Part shown: positions 1-8,353 of the stretch, one piece after another
Layout of the letters: each line of letters opens with the position of its first letter
How positions within the stretch are numbered: the stretch's first letter is position 1
Assembly: GCA_001302245.1 (NCBI GenBank)
Contig: LGYU01000008.1
Span: forward strand, 248,001-312,000
Origin: Chitinophagaceae bacterium PMP191F
GTDB taxonomy: Bacteria; Bacteroidota; Bacteroidia; Chitinophagales; Chitinophagaceae
Direction of reading: 5' to 3'
DNA: 64,000 nucleotides
The notes under the pieces: model-generated
Seen by the model: the letters and a program-made list of their open reading frames with translations, nothing else
What the model was told of the DNA's origin: nothing
The model's database searches: none
Program-made: the position numbers and the translations under genes

Positions 1-809
1 ACATCACCAGGATACAGGTCAACACCATATGAAGCACGTTCAATGATCTCAGCAAAGGTCCAGTCCATATCGCCCACGTTGCCATCGCTGACCTGTTGAC
101 CGTTTACAAAACACTGCATCCGCAGGTTCCAGCTTTTACCCGTATGATTTTCTTTGGCAGGTATTTCAAAATGCTCCAGTTCGTCCAGTGTTACCAGCCA
201 GGGACCGATCACGGTAGAAAAATCTTTTCCCTTGGCAGGACCCAGGTTCAGCAACATTTCTTCCATCTGCAGACGACGGGCGCTCATATCGTTCATGATC
301 ATTAATCCGCCAATATAGTGATCGGCTTCTTCCGCACGGATATTGCGGCCATGTTTGCAGATAACAATAGCGGCTTCCAGCTCAAAATCCAGTTTTTCAA
401 AATGGTCTGGCATACAGCGCACATCGCCGGGGCCTTGTATACTATGGTGGTTGGTAAAATAAAAGATGGGATATTGATCAAATTCCGGGATCATCGGTAC
501 TCCGCGGTTGCGGCGCGCGGCTGCTACGTGTTGACGGAATGCATAACCATCACGACAGGAGCTGGGAAAAGGTACAGGTGCCAGCACCTGCACACTGCCG
601 TAAGCAAATCCACGACTTTTATCAATGCGACCTTCACGAACCATCATCTCCCCTCCCAATGCCATGGAATAAGCATCTTCCCAGTAATTCAGGAACATAC
701 TCATGTTGTGCGGAAGATCGGGGTGCAGCGTTTCCATATCGTACAACAAACCATCTACCAGAATGGCTAATCGATCCTGCCCATCGGACAGGTAAGAGAC
801 CAGTTTCAT
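1..809 (-). CDS. Fumarylacetoacetate hydrolase family protein, 3' end cut by window edge
   Basis: Reading the minus strand from an ATG at 809 gives 269 residues with no stop before the window edge, so the C-terminus is missing. Visible features fit the FAH family: YFTNHHSIQGPGD near residue 117, then FEKLDFELEAAIVI and GGLMIMNDMSAR, the region holding the acidic metal ligands and the substrate pocket. The family hydrolyses or decarboxylates 2-keto or diketo acids in aromatic or sugar-acid breakdown. The exact substrate cannot be read from sequence. Full-length relatives have about 325-340 residues, so roughly 60 are off the window. It diverges from the serine hydrolase at 957, leaving about 147 bp for two promoters. 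Confidence 0.85.
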   Translation of the reverse strand, partial: MKLVSYLSDGQDRLAILVDGLLYDMETLHPDLPHNMSMFLNYWEDAYSMALGGEMMVREGRIDKSRGFAYGSVQVLAPVPFPSSCRDGYAFRQHVAAARRNRGVPMIPEFDQYPIFYFTNHHSIQGPGDVRCMPDHFEKLDFELEAAIVICKHGRNIRAEEADHYIGGLMIMNDMSARRLQMEEMLLNLGPAKGKDFSTVIGPWLVTLDELEHFEIPAKENHTGKSWNLRMQCFVNGQQVSDGNVGDMDWTFAEIIERASYGVDLYPGD

Positions 810-956
810 ATATGGCAATTTTTTTAGTGCTGCAATTTATAGCAAATCGGGTGGATACGGGGTTGCAGATGCGGAGATGTTTTTAAAGGGGTGCTGTTTT
901 TAACCAATAATCCAATAGCTGCTACCTGGTTCCTGCCATTATCGTATCTTTTGGCA

Positions 957-2207
957 ATGAAAAAGCTTGCCTGGGTTGCCTTTTTGTTATGTCTGCTGCA
1001 ACAAACGTATGCACAGGAAAAAACAGATACTTGGCTGGAACAATTGTTACGGACAAATGCCTCTCCTTTTTTGCTGAATGTGCTGAACAAACCCGATTCA
1101 TTTCAATACCAGTTTATCTATACAGAGATCAATCGTGATAAGAACAATCGTCCGCAATTAAAGAATCATTACCTGCACGTAGACAGGAACCGGTATTTTA
1201 ACCCGGCCTCCATGGTAAAAATGCCGGTAGCTTTTGCAGCACTGGAAAAACTGCATCAACTGCAGGTGCCGGGATTGGATAAATACACGCCGATGCTTAC
1301 CGATAGTGCATTTGAGCGGCAAACGTGTGTTACAACCGATACGCTGGCTGCCAATGGACTGCCTTCAGTGGCGCAGTATATCCGCAAGATTTTTCTGATC
1401 AGTGACAATGACGCTTATAACAGGCTGTATGAATTTACAGGTCAGCAAACATTGAATGAAAAGCTGTGTCAGAAGGGGTATAAGGATAGTCGTATTACAC
1501 GTCGTTTTGTAACCATGACTGAAGAACAGAACAGGCATACCAATCCCATTCGTTTTATGCAGGGGGATAAAACAATATACAGTCAGCCAGCTGCATATAG
1601 TACTGTGTCATTCGATTTCAGTAAAAAGATATTGGTGGGCAATGCGCATTACAATCGTGATGACAGCCTGATCAATGCCCCGATGGACTTTACCACACAC
1701 AACAATGTGCCGCTGGAAGATTTTCAACAGCTATTACAATCTGTCATATTCCCGCAGTCAGTACCGGCCCGGCAACGTTTTGATCTTACCAAAGAAGATT
1801 ACCGCTTCCTGTACCAGTATATGTCAGAACTGCCGCGTGAAAGTCATTTTCCGCATTACGACACTACTGAATATTTTGACAGTTATACCAAGTTCTTTTT
1901 CTTTAAGGCAGGCAGGGGTGCAATACCTTCTTATATCCGTGCATTCAATAAAACCGGCTGGTCATATGGATTTCTGACAGATGTTACCTACATCGTTGAT
2001 TTTAAAAATAAAGTAGAATTTATGCTGAGTGGGGTGATCTATGTAAACAGTGATGGCGTACTGAATGATGATAAGTATGATTATGAAACGATAGGGTATC
2101 CCTTCTTCAAAGAAATGGGCCATATTATTTACCAGTATGAATTGAAACGTAAAAGGAAATATACACCAGACCTTACGAATTTCAGAATGGATTACATTGA
2201 TAAATAG
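957..2207 (+). CDS. Secreted class-A beta-lactamase-like serine hydrolase
   Basis: 416 residues starting MKKLAWVAFLLCLLQQTYAQ, a clear signal peptide ending in AQ; an upstream in-frame GTG at 891 would bury this signal, so the ATG at 957 is preferred. Serine beta-lactamase/penicillin-recognising motifs are present: SMVK (Ser85, Lys88) as the SxxK catalytic pair, SDN at 149-151, and KTG at 332-334. The overall pattern is that of the class A beta-lactamase-related family found widely in Bacteroidota, longer than a classical 290-residue class A enzyme. Whether it cleaves beta-lactams or another amide or ester is unknown. It ends 33 bp before the GH9/deacetylase gene, so the two are probably co-transcribed. 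Confidence 0.85.
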   Translation: MKKLAWVAFLLCLLQQTYAQEKTDTWLEQLLRTNASPFLLNVLNKPDSFQYQFIYTEINRDKNNRPQLKNHYLHVDRNRYFNPASMVKMPVAFAALEKLHQLQVPGLDKYTPMLTDSAFERQTCVTTDTLAANGLPSVAQYIRKIFLISDNDAYNRLYEFTGQQTLNEKLCQKGYKDSRITRRFVTMTEEQNRHTNPIRFMQGDKTIYSQPAAYSTVSFDFSKKILVGNAHYNRDDSLINAPMDFTTHNNVPLEDFQQLLQSVIFPQSVPARQRFDLTKEDYRFLYQYMSELPRESHFPHYDTTEYFDSYTKFFFFKAGRGAIPSYIRAFNKTGWSYGFLTDVTYIVDFKNKVEFMLSGVIYVNSDGVLNDDKYDYETIGYPFFKEMGHIIYQYELKRKRKYTPDLTNFRMDYIDK

Positions 2208-2240
2208 TGTGCTGATATTTTACCTGCTATTGCATGAACT

Positions 2241-4769
2241 ATGAAAAAATGTTTGCTGCTATCGGTTCTGTTGATGATAACGATTGCATCCATGGCGCGG
2301 GAAGAAGCGCAGGAATGGATACGGATCAACCTGCTGGGATATTTACCCGGTAACAGTAAAGTGGCTGTATGGTGCAGTAAAACATCTGTACCTGTTACCA
2401 AATTTCAATTGATAGAAGCTGCAACCGGTAAAGTAGTATTCAGTGCACATGCAGGCAAACCTTATGGTGCATATGGTCCGTTCACACAAACCTGCCGTCT
2501 TGATTTTTCAACATTCCGCAAAGCAGGTATATATGTCATCAAAGCAGGAAAAGCCATTTCACCCGCATTTGCCATAGGGCAGGATGTATATAATGGAGCA
2601 GCTGATTTCTGTTTACAGTATATGCGCCAGCAACGCAGCGGTTTCAATCCTTTTTTACAGGACAGTTGTCATACACACGACGGGTATACTTTATACGGGC
2701 CAATGCCGGATAGTACGCATATTGATGTTTCTGGCGGATGGCATGATGCCAGTGATTACCTGCAATATGTTACCACTTCTGCCAATGCCACCTATCACCT
2801 GTTGGCAGCCTGGCGCGATTTTCCGCAGGTATTTGCCGATTCAAAAAAAGCCAACGGGCTGGATGGGAAAAACGGTTATGCTGATGTGCTGGATGAGGCA
2901 CGCTGGGGACTTGACTGGTTATTGAAAATGCATCCCAAAGATGATTGGCTGTTCAATCAACTGGGCGATGATCGTGATCACATGGGAATGCGTATACCCA
3001 AAGAAGATAGTTTTTACGGCAAAGGTTTTGAACGTCCGGTATACTTCTGTTCGGGTGAACCACAGGTACGTGGTAAATTCAAAAACAATACAACAGGTGT
3101 TGCCTCAGCGGCGGGTAAATTTGCAAGTGCTTTTGCACTGGGCGCAGAAGTATTTAATAAAACAGATAAATCGTATAGCAACATACTGATTGATAAGGCC
3201 ATCACCGCCTATAAACTGGCTGTAGACAAACCGGGTGTTTGCCAAACGGCTTCTGTACGCTCTCCCTATATTTATGCAGAGGACAACTGGACCGATGATA
3301 TGGAACTGGCGTTGGCAAACCTGAACAGCTATCACTATACCACTGGTAGAGAACTTTCATATAATGAATACTCGCTGGATAATCAACTGATCCCGCAATA
3401 TGCCATGTCTTACGCATGTCAAGAACCTGTTACACCATGGCTGGGCGCAGATACCGCCAATCATTATCAATGGTATCCCTTTATTAACCCCGGACACTAT
3501 GAACTGGCCAAACAACTTAACGGCAAACAGCGCGATACACTGATCAATTATTATCAGCAAGGCATAGAAAAGGCATGGAGCAAGGCAAAGCAAAATGCTT
3601 TCTATCGTGGTGTTCCGTTTATATGGTGCAGTAACAATCTCACTGTGGCATTTGCTATTCAATGTTACTGGTACCGGCAGTTAACTAACAGCACAAAATA
3701 CCAGCAACTGGAGCAGGCAAATATTGATTGGCTGTTTGGCTGCAATCCCTGGGGTACCAGCTTTGTGTATGGGTTGCCTGCCTGGGGTGATACCCCGGCA
3801 GATCCACATTCTGCTTTTACACACCTGAAAAACTATCCCATCAATGGTGGACTGGTAGATGGTCCCGTATACGGGAATATTTACAGCAAACTGATTGGTG
3901 TCACTTTATATGAACCGGATGAATATGCTGCTTTTCAAAGCGACCTGGTGGTGTATCATGATGATTATGGAGACTACTCTACCAATGAACCTACTATGGA
4001 TGGTACTGCTTCATTGATCTACCTGCTGGCGGCAAAAGAAGCAGAACAAAACCATAATACTGGATACACCTGGAGCCATGGTGCCATTATACGTGGTGAT
4101 ACCACCAGCAAAAGAATAGCATTGGTGTTTACCGGAGATGAATTTGCTGATGGTGGTGAATATATCCACAACACATTGAACCGCTATAAAACCAAAGCAT
4201 CCTTTTTCTTAACAGGACGCTTTTATAACAATCCAGCTTTCAATCCTGTTATACAGCGCTTGCGGAAAAGCGGTCATTACCTGGGGCCTCACTCCAATGA
4301 ACACCTGCTTTATTGCGACTGGAATAAACGTGATAGCCTGCTGATAACCCGTATACGGTTTGAAGATGATCTTACACAGAATTATAAAGCTATGCAGGCG
4401 TATGGGATCTCACGTCAGCAAGCGATGTTTTTTCTACCACCTTATGAATGGTATAATGATACTATTGCTGCATGGACAAAAGCGCAGGGATTACAACTGG
4501 TAAATTTTACACCCGGTACACGCAGTAATGCCGATTATACCACACCCGGCATGTCCAATTATTGCAGCAGTGAAAACATTCTGCAATCCATTCTGCAGCG
4601 CGAACAACAAATGCCTGCCGGGTTAAATGGTTTCATATTATTACTGCATATTGGTACCGATAGCAAACGGACGGATAAATTTTATCATGATCTTCCCCGG
4701 CTCATCACTATACTTGGCAAGAAAGGGTATCATTTTGTTACGGTAGACCAACTGCTGCACAAGGATTAA
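2241..4769 (+). CDS. Secreted GH9 glycoside hydrolase fused to a polysaccharide deacetylase-like (NodB) domain
   Basis: 842 residues with a signal peptide (MKKCLLLSVLLMITIASMA). Residues about 25-115 look like the Ig-like CelD N-terminal domain of GH9 enzymes (INLLGYLPGNSKVAV). The GH9 barrel follows: GGWHDASD with Asp169 and Asp172 at the position of the catalytic DAGD pair, and a C-terminal STNEPTMDG with Glu583 as likely acid. From about residue 624 a NodB/CE4-like domain follows: FTGDE (motif 1, normally TFDD) and HSNEH (His684, His688) as metal-binding motif 2. GH9 enzymes cut beta-1,4-glucans or glucosamine polymers, and CE4 enzymes remove N- or O-acetyl groups, so the pair suggests processing of an acetylated beta-glycan. 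The substrate is not determined. Confidence 0.85.
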   Translation: MKKCLLLSVLLMITIASMAREEAQEWIRINLLGYLPGNSKVAVWCSKTSVPVTKFQLIEAATGKVVFSAHAGKPYGAYGPFTQTCRLDFSTFRKAGIYVIKAGKAISPAFAIGQDVYNGAADFCLQYMRQQRSGFNPFLQDSCHTHDGYTLYGPMPDSTHIDVSGGWHDASDYLQYVTTSANATYHLLAAWRDFPQVFADSKKANGLDGKNGYADVLDEARWGLDWLLKMHPKDDWLFNQLGDDRDHMGMRIPKEDSFYGKGFERPVYFCSGEPQVRGKFKNNTTGVASAAGKFASAFALGAEVFNKTDKSYSNILIDKAITAYKLAVDKPGVCQTASVRSPYIYAEDNWTDDMELALANLNSYHYTTGRELSYNEYSLDNQLIPQYAMSYACQEPVTPWLGADTANHYQWYPFINPGHYELAKQLNGKQRDTLINYYQQGIEKAWSKAKQNAFYRGVPFIWCSNNLTVAFAIQCYWYRQLTNSTKYQQLEQANIDWLFGCNPWGTSFVYGLPAWGDTPADPHSAFTHLKNYPINGGLVDGPVYGNIYSKLIGVTLYEPDEYAAFQSDLVVYHDDYGDYSTNEPTMDGTASLIYLLAAKEAEQNHNTGYTWSHGAIIRGDTTSKRIALVFTGDEFADGGEYIHNTLNRYKTKASFFLTGRFYNNPAFNPVIQRLRKSGHYLGPHSNEHLLYCDWNKRDSLLITRIRFEDDLTQNYKAMQAYGISRQQAMFFLPPYEWYNDTIAAWTKAQGLQLVNFTPGTRSNADYTTPGMSNYCSSENILQSILQREQQMPAGLNGFILLLHIGTDSKRTDKFYHDLPRLITILGKKGYHFVTVDQLLHKD

Positions 4770-4886
4770 AAACTGATTTTTGCTGTAACTTTTTGCCCAT
4801 CCAGGTGTTATATCAGTGGTTTGTTATCCTGAATCAACCCATATTCTTAGGACAATCTTTTTATTGAACCATAAAAAGTTGAACTT

Positions 4887-5984
4887 ATGGAGAAGGTTGT
4901 AAAACTTACGTTTGCCAGGTCAGCAAACGACTTGATATTCAATTCTATAAAGCAGCGGGTATATGCAAAAGTGAAAGAGCTGGAGCCCGCACGTCAACTG
5001 TTTATTACTCTTAAAGCTATCCTGTTCCCGCTTTTATATATCGCAGCTTATAGCATTGCCTTAATGTATGGCAACCATACGTTGGTCTTGGACATGTGTT
5101 ATTGCAGCATGGGGATATTACTGGTGATTATTTTCCTCAACCTGATACATGAAGCTGTGCACCATACCCTTTTCAAACGTAAATGGCTTAATCAGTTATA
5201 TATCTGTTTCTTTGACCTGATGGGTGCAAACAGTTATGTCTGGAAGATCAGGCATACCAGGCTGCATCACAATTACCCCAATATAATGGGTTGGGATAGT
5301 GATATTGAACAAAGTGACCTGGCCCGCGTATTTCCGCATGGAGAGTTTAAACCCTACCACCGTTACCAGCATATTTACCTGCCTTTGCTGTATCCGTTGT
5401 TTTTATTCAATTGGTTACTGCTACGCGACTTCAAAGACTATTTTAATAAGAAAAAAGTGATATGGAAGGTAGTTTCCATACCGGGGCAGGAGTACGTTAA
5501 ACTATTCTTGTGGAAGGCTTTTTTTCTTTTTTATATTTTTATCCTGCCTAAAATGTTGTTGGGAATTAACTGGTTGCAAATGGTCGTTGCATTTTGCATC
5601 ATGATCTTTACAGGCAGCATTTTTGCACTACTGGTATTGATCTCTCCGCACGCCAGTGTAGAGAATGAATTTCCTTTGCCCGATGAGAACAATATGATGC
5701 AACATACGTGGCTGATGCATCAGTTAAGCAATACCAATGATGTAAATGAGGACAACTGGTTTACCCGTTTTTTTATGGGCTGTTTCAACTATCACATTGC
5801 CCATCATCTTTTTCCGAACGTACATCATGTATTTTACCCGGAGGTAACGGCTATCATCAGGGAAGAGGCAATGAAACACCAGCTACCTTACCGGAGCTAT
5901 CCACTGGCAACAGCTTTGTTTAATCATTACCGGTTGCTGAAGCAGAATCGTATGCCAGCGGATATTTTTGAAGAAACAATGTGA
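4887..5984 (+). CDS. Membrane fatty acid desaturase
   Basis: 365 residues with the three histidine clusters of membrane di-iron desaturases: HEAVHH at 88-93, RHTRLHH with His127/128, and HIAHH at 303-307. Hydrophobic segments lie around 45-60, 75-90, 175-190 and 205-245. The third box FNYHIAHHLFPNVHH is typical of front-end or acyl-lipid desaturases, but no cytochrome b5 domain is fused. The enzyme would insert a double bond into an acyl chain at the inner membrane, using O2 and an external electron donor. Regiochemistry cannot be called. A fatty-acid-hydroxylase-type protein follows 71 bp downstream, so the two may act on the same lipid. Confidence 0.88.
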   Translation: MEKVVKLTFARSANDLIFNSIKQRVYAKVKELEPARQLFITLKAILFPLLYIAAYSIALMYGNHTLVLDMCYCSMGILLVIIFLNLIHEAVHHTLFKRKWLNQLYICFFDLMGANSYVWKIRHTRLHHNYPNIMGWDSDIEQSDLARVFPHGEFKPYHRYQHIYLPLLYPLFLFNWLLLRDFKDYFNKKKVIWKVVSIPGQEYVKLFLWKAFFLFYIFILPKMLLGINWLQMVVAFCIMIFTGSIFALLVLISPHASVENEFPLPDENNMMQHTWLMHQLSNTNDVNEDNWFTRFFMGCFNYHIAHHLFPNVHHVFYPEVTAIIREEAMKHQLPYRSYPLATALFNHYRLLKQNRMPADIFEETM

Positions 5985-6055
5985 ATAAGTGGAAATGCTC
6001 ATACAAACGCACGTTTTTGTAATTTTACAATAGCTAATTCAGAGGGGAGCTATTT

Positions 6056-6715
6056 ATGCAGTTTGATAAAATACACAATAAAGGACAGGCTAGATTGTTT
6101 AAAAATCAGTACCTGGAAATGCTTACCAAGACCCACCCTTTGGTGATCTGGGGAATGTACCTGCCGGTGATCTGTTATATGCTTTATTACAGCAGCGTAC
6201 ACTTAGGATATAGTGTTATGCGTATTGCATTGACCTTTCTGGGAGCTATTTTTTTCTGGACCTTTTTTGAATATCTCGCCCACCGTTTTCTGTATCATTG
6301 GGTAAGCGATAATCCCAAAATACAGAAGTTCATATATACCATGCATGGCAACCATCATCATTACCCGCGCGATAAGCAAAGATTGTTTTTACCGCCTGTA
6401 CCCAGTCTTATCCTGGCATCTGCTATTTTTGGACTGCTGTACCTGGTAATACGTCAGAATGTATTTATGTTCTTTCCGGGATTTATGCTGGGATACCTGG
6501 TGTATGGCAGTATGCATTATGCCATCCATGCCTGGAACCCTCCCTTTAAGTGGATGAAACCATTGTGGCGCAATCATCACCTGCATCATTACAAAGATGA
6601 ACATCATGGATATGGTGTAAGCACCACTATCTGGGACAGGGTGTTTGGAACCATGTTTGATCTGAAAAAAGAACAGGAAGACAAACAAAAGGTCAAAGAC
6701 CTGATGTTCAAATAA
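6056..6715 (+). CDS. Sterol desaturase/fatty acid 2-hydroxylase-type membrane protein
   Basis: 219 residues of the fatty-acid hydroxylase superfamily. Histidine motifs include HRFLYHW (His76, His81), HGNHHHYP (about 97-102) and a C-terminal HHLHHYKDEHH. The arrangement with LFLPP after the second cluster resembles fatty acid 2-hydroxylases more than C4-sterol oxidases. Hydrophobic segments occur near 28-45, 55-72 and 115-155. The start at 6056 is supported by a purine-rich AGGGGAG a few bases upstream. A plausible role, inferred from family and the neighbouring desaturase, is hydroxylating acyl chains of membrane lipids; many Bacteroidota make hydroxylated sphingolipids, but nothing here proves that substrate. 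Confidence 0.82.
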   Translation: MQFDKIHNKGQARLFKNQYLEMLTKTHPLVIWGMYLPVICYMLYYSSVHLGYSVMRIALTFLGAIFFWTFFEYLAHRFLYHWVSDNPKIQKFIYTMHGNHHHYPRDKQRLFLPPVPSLILASAIFGLLYLVIRQNVFMFFPGFMLGYLVYGSMHYAIHAWNPPFKWMKPLWRNHHLHHYKDEHHGYGVSTTIWDRVFGTMFDLKKEQEDKQKVKDLMFK

Positions 6716-6780
6716 TGCAGAGAGTTGAATGGAGCAGCTACTGATTCAGTAACAAACACAAATCAACATATGCTGTTGTA

Positions 6781-7905
6781 CTAAGGAAAAATATACCTGT
6801 AGGTTCTGTGTACCTTATCTCTTTTGGCACCGGTTGCCTCGTGTATGGCCATCATCTTTTCATTAAAATCTCCCACCCATGCCAGTTCAACTCCTTTGAT
6901 GGTATTGCGGGGTAATACTTCCTGCTGCAGGCAACGTATTAATGCAGACTCAATACCATGATGCTGAAATTTCTTTTTACACCCCATGATAATGATACGT
7001 AAGCGTTGAATAGTGGTAGTATTCTTGTACCAGAGAAACTTCAGTTTGCCCAATAGGTTCAGCTTACCGTTTACATGTTTCAGTATCTGGTTTACATCGG
7101 GTAAACACAATACAAAAGCAATCGGCTCATTATTGTGATAAGCAAACCAGATGATTTTCTCATCCATAATAGCCTGCATCTGCCGGAACGATTCTTTGAT
7201 GGTGCCCATTTCGATAGGTGTAAAATTTTCGAAATTGCTCCAGGCATCATTATAAATATCCCTGAAATCGTTGGCAAACTGATCAAAGTGTTTTTTATCA
7301 AAATGTTTAAAAGAGTAACCGGGTTTTTTCATTACCCAGTCAGAGATCCTGGTAAAACGCTCCGGCAACGGAATGGTAGCATCCAGGAAGTTGGTAAACT
7401 GATCGTATAGTTTGGTGAATCCGTATGATTCAAAAAAATCAATGTAGTGAGGCGGATTATAATTCATACCCAGGCTGGGCGGTTTAAAACCTTCCACCAG
7501 CAGGCCCCAGTATTTATCGTTCTCGCCAAAGTTGATAGGTCCATCCATGGCCCGCATCTCCCGCTGCTGCAACCACTCCCGCGCAATATCCATTAATAAA
7601 TGAGCGGCTTGCTGATTGTTAATACATTCAAAGAAACCGATGCCCCCGGTAGGCTGGGCATTTTTATAAGCTTTTTCGTTATTGATGAAGGCTGCTATGC
7701 GGCCAATGGTATGGCCGTTATCATCTTTCAACAACCAGCGGTTACATTGACCATGGGCAAAAAAAACATTCCTGGCAGGATCAAAAACTGCCTGTACGTC
7801 ACTATCCAGCGGCCGTATCCAGTGGGGATCATTCTTATACAGCCTTCCCGGTAAGTCAATGAATTCTTTTGCGGTTGCCGGGTTGTTTACCTCAGTCAGG
7901 ATCAT
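6781..7905 (-). CDS. GNAT-like protein of unknown substrate
   Basis: 374 residues of a conserved, uncharacterised type with an N-terminal region beginning MILTEVNNPATAKEFIDLP, then DPHWIRPLD, and a C-terminal half that looks like an acyltransferase fold (IAFVLCLPDVNQIL; GIESALIRCL; GVELAWVGDFNEKMMAIHEATGA). The final NEKMMAIHEATGAK stretch resembles the end of GNAT domains, where acyl-CoA-bound enzymes place N..M...E..G. No signal peptide or membrane segment. Related proteins are annotated as putative N-acetyltransferases without biochemical evidence that I know of. It is convergent with the hydroxylase gene at 6715 and lies 20 bp after the small gene at 7926-8252, so those two may form one transcript. 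Confidence 0.6.
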   Translation of the reverse strand: MILTEVNNPATAKEFIDLPGRLYKNDPHWIRPLDSDVQAVFDPARNVFFAHGQCNRWLLKDDNGHTIGRIAAFINNEKAYKNAQPTGGIGFFECINNQQAAHLLMDIAREWLQQREMRAMDGPINFGENDKYWGLLVEGFKPPSLGMNYNPPHYIDFFESYGFTKLYDQFTNFLDATIPLPERFTRISDWVMKKPGYSFKHFDKKHFDQFANDFRDIYNDAWSNFENFTPIEMGTIKESFRQMQAIMDEKIIWFAYHNNEPIAFVLCLPDVNQILKHVNGKLNLLGKLKFLWYKNTTTIQRLRIIIMGCKKKFQHHGIESALIRCLQQEVLPRNTIKGVELAWVGDFNEKMMAIHEATGAKRDKVHRTYRYIFP

Positions 7906-7925
7906 GGGGCGAACTTACCAATTAT

Positions 7926-8252
7926 TCACCACTTCTCGTCATCGGGTATGTCAGAACCTTTTTTAAACTCCTGCCTTGTTTTCCACTTTTGCCATTGACG
8001 TTTTTCGATCAATGCAGCAATAACAACACCTGCATCAGTATCAGGTTGTTCACGGAGTTGTTTTTTTAAAAGCTGCTCGTCAATATCCAGCCGGTACAGA
8101 ATGGAGATCAGCCGCGAAGAATCTGTGCTTATCATGTTGTTAATGGCATCGGCCAATTGCTGCAACAGTTGCTCCCGTTTATCCACAGGCGCAATTGCAA
8201 AATCACGCTGTAGCACCTCCTGCATAAATATTAGGGAATCCTGTTCGGGCAT
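7926..8252 (-). CDS. Small helical protein of unknown function
   Basis: 108 residues, hydrophilic, without signal peptide or membrane segment. Most of it looks alpha-helical (VDKREQLLQQLADAINNMI; RLDIDEQLLKKQL), and the charged tail ends PDDEKW. I do not recognise a named family; it resembles small cytosolic proteins seen next to housekeeping genes in Bacteroidota. It lies just upstream of the GNAT-like gene on the same strand and is divergent from the barrel protein at 8354. The approximately 100-bp divergent gap contains two palindromic motifs (8295-8309 and 8320-8333) that could control either gene. Confidence 0.6.
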   Translation of the reverse strand: MPEQDSLIFMQEVLQRDFAIAPVDKREQLLQQLADAINNMISTDSSRLISILYRLDIDEQLLKKQLREQPDTDAGVVIAALIEKRQWQKWKTRQEFKKGSDIPDDEKW

Positions 8253-8294
8253 TTAGTTAAATTTACAGACGCGTTGGCATAACAGCTTGCTTTT

Positions 8295-8309
8295 TTATCA
8301 AATTGATAA
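8295..8309. promoter_or_regulatory. Perfect 15-bp palindrome in divergent gap
   Basis: TTATCAA-A-TTGATAA is an exact inverted repeat with 7-bp arms and a one-base centre. It lies 43 bp upstream of the small minus-strand gene start and 44 bp upstream of the barrel-protein ATG. That size and symmetry suit a dimeric regulator site. No binding protein can be named. Confidence 0.45.
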
Positions 8310-8319
8310 CATTTCACAA

Positions 8320-8333
8320 TCGTAAGTTTACGC
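8320..8333. promoter_or_regulatory. CGTAA/TTACG inverted repeat upstream of barrel paralog 1
   Basis: TCGTAAGTTTACGC contains CGTAA and TTACG arms around a GT spacer, ending 20 bases before the ATG at 8354. The same half-site recurs several times immediately before the second paralog (11118-11153), which is the main reason to regard it as a regulatory element. Confidence 0.45.
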
Positions 8334-8353
8334 CAACAGCTTAACCTTATTCT

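Noticed and set aside
96-886. Plus-strand open frames of 69-150 codons opposite the FAH-family gene
   Set aside because: They are antisense shadows: the minus strand reads as a continuous, motif-bearing FAH-family protein, while these frames match nothing.
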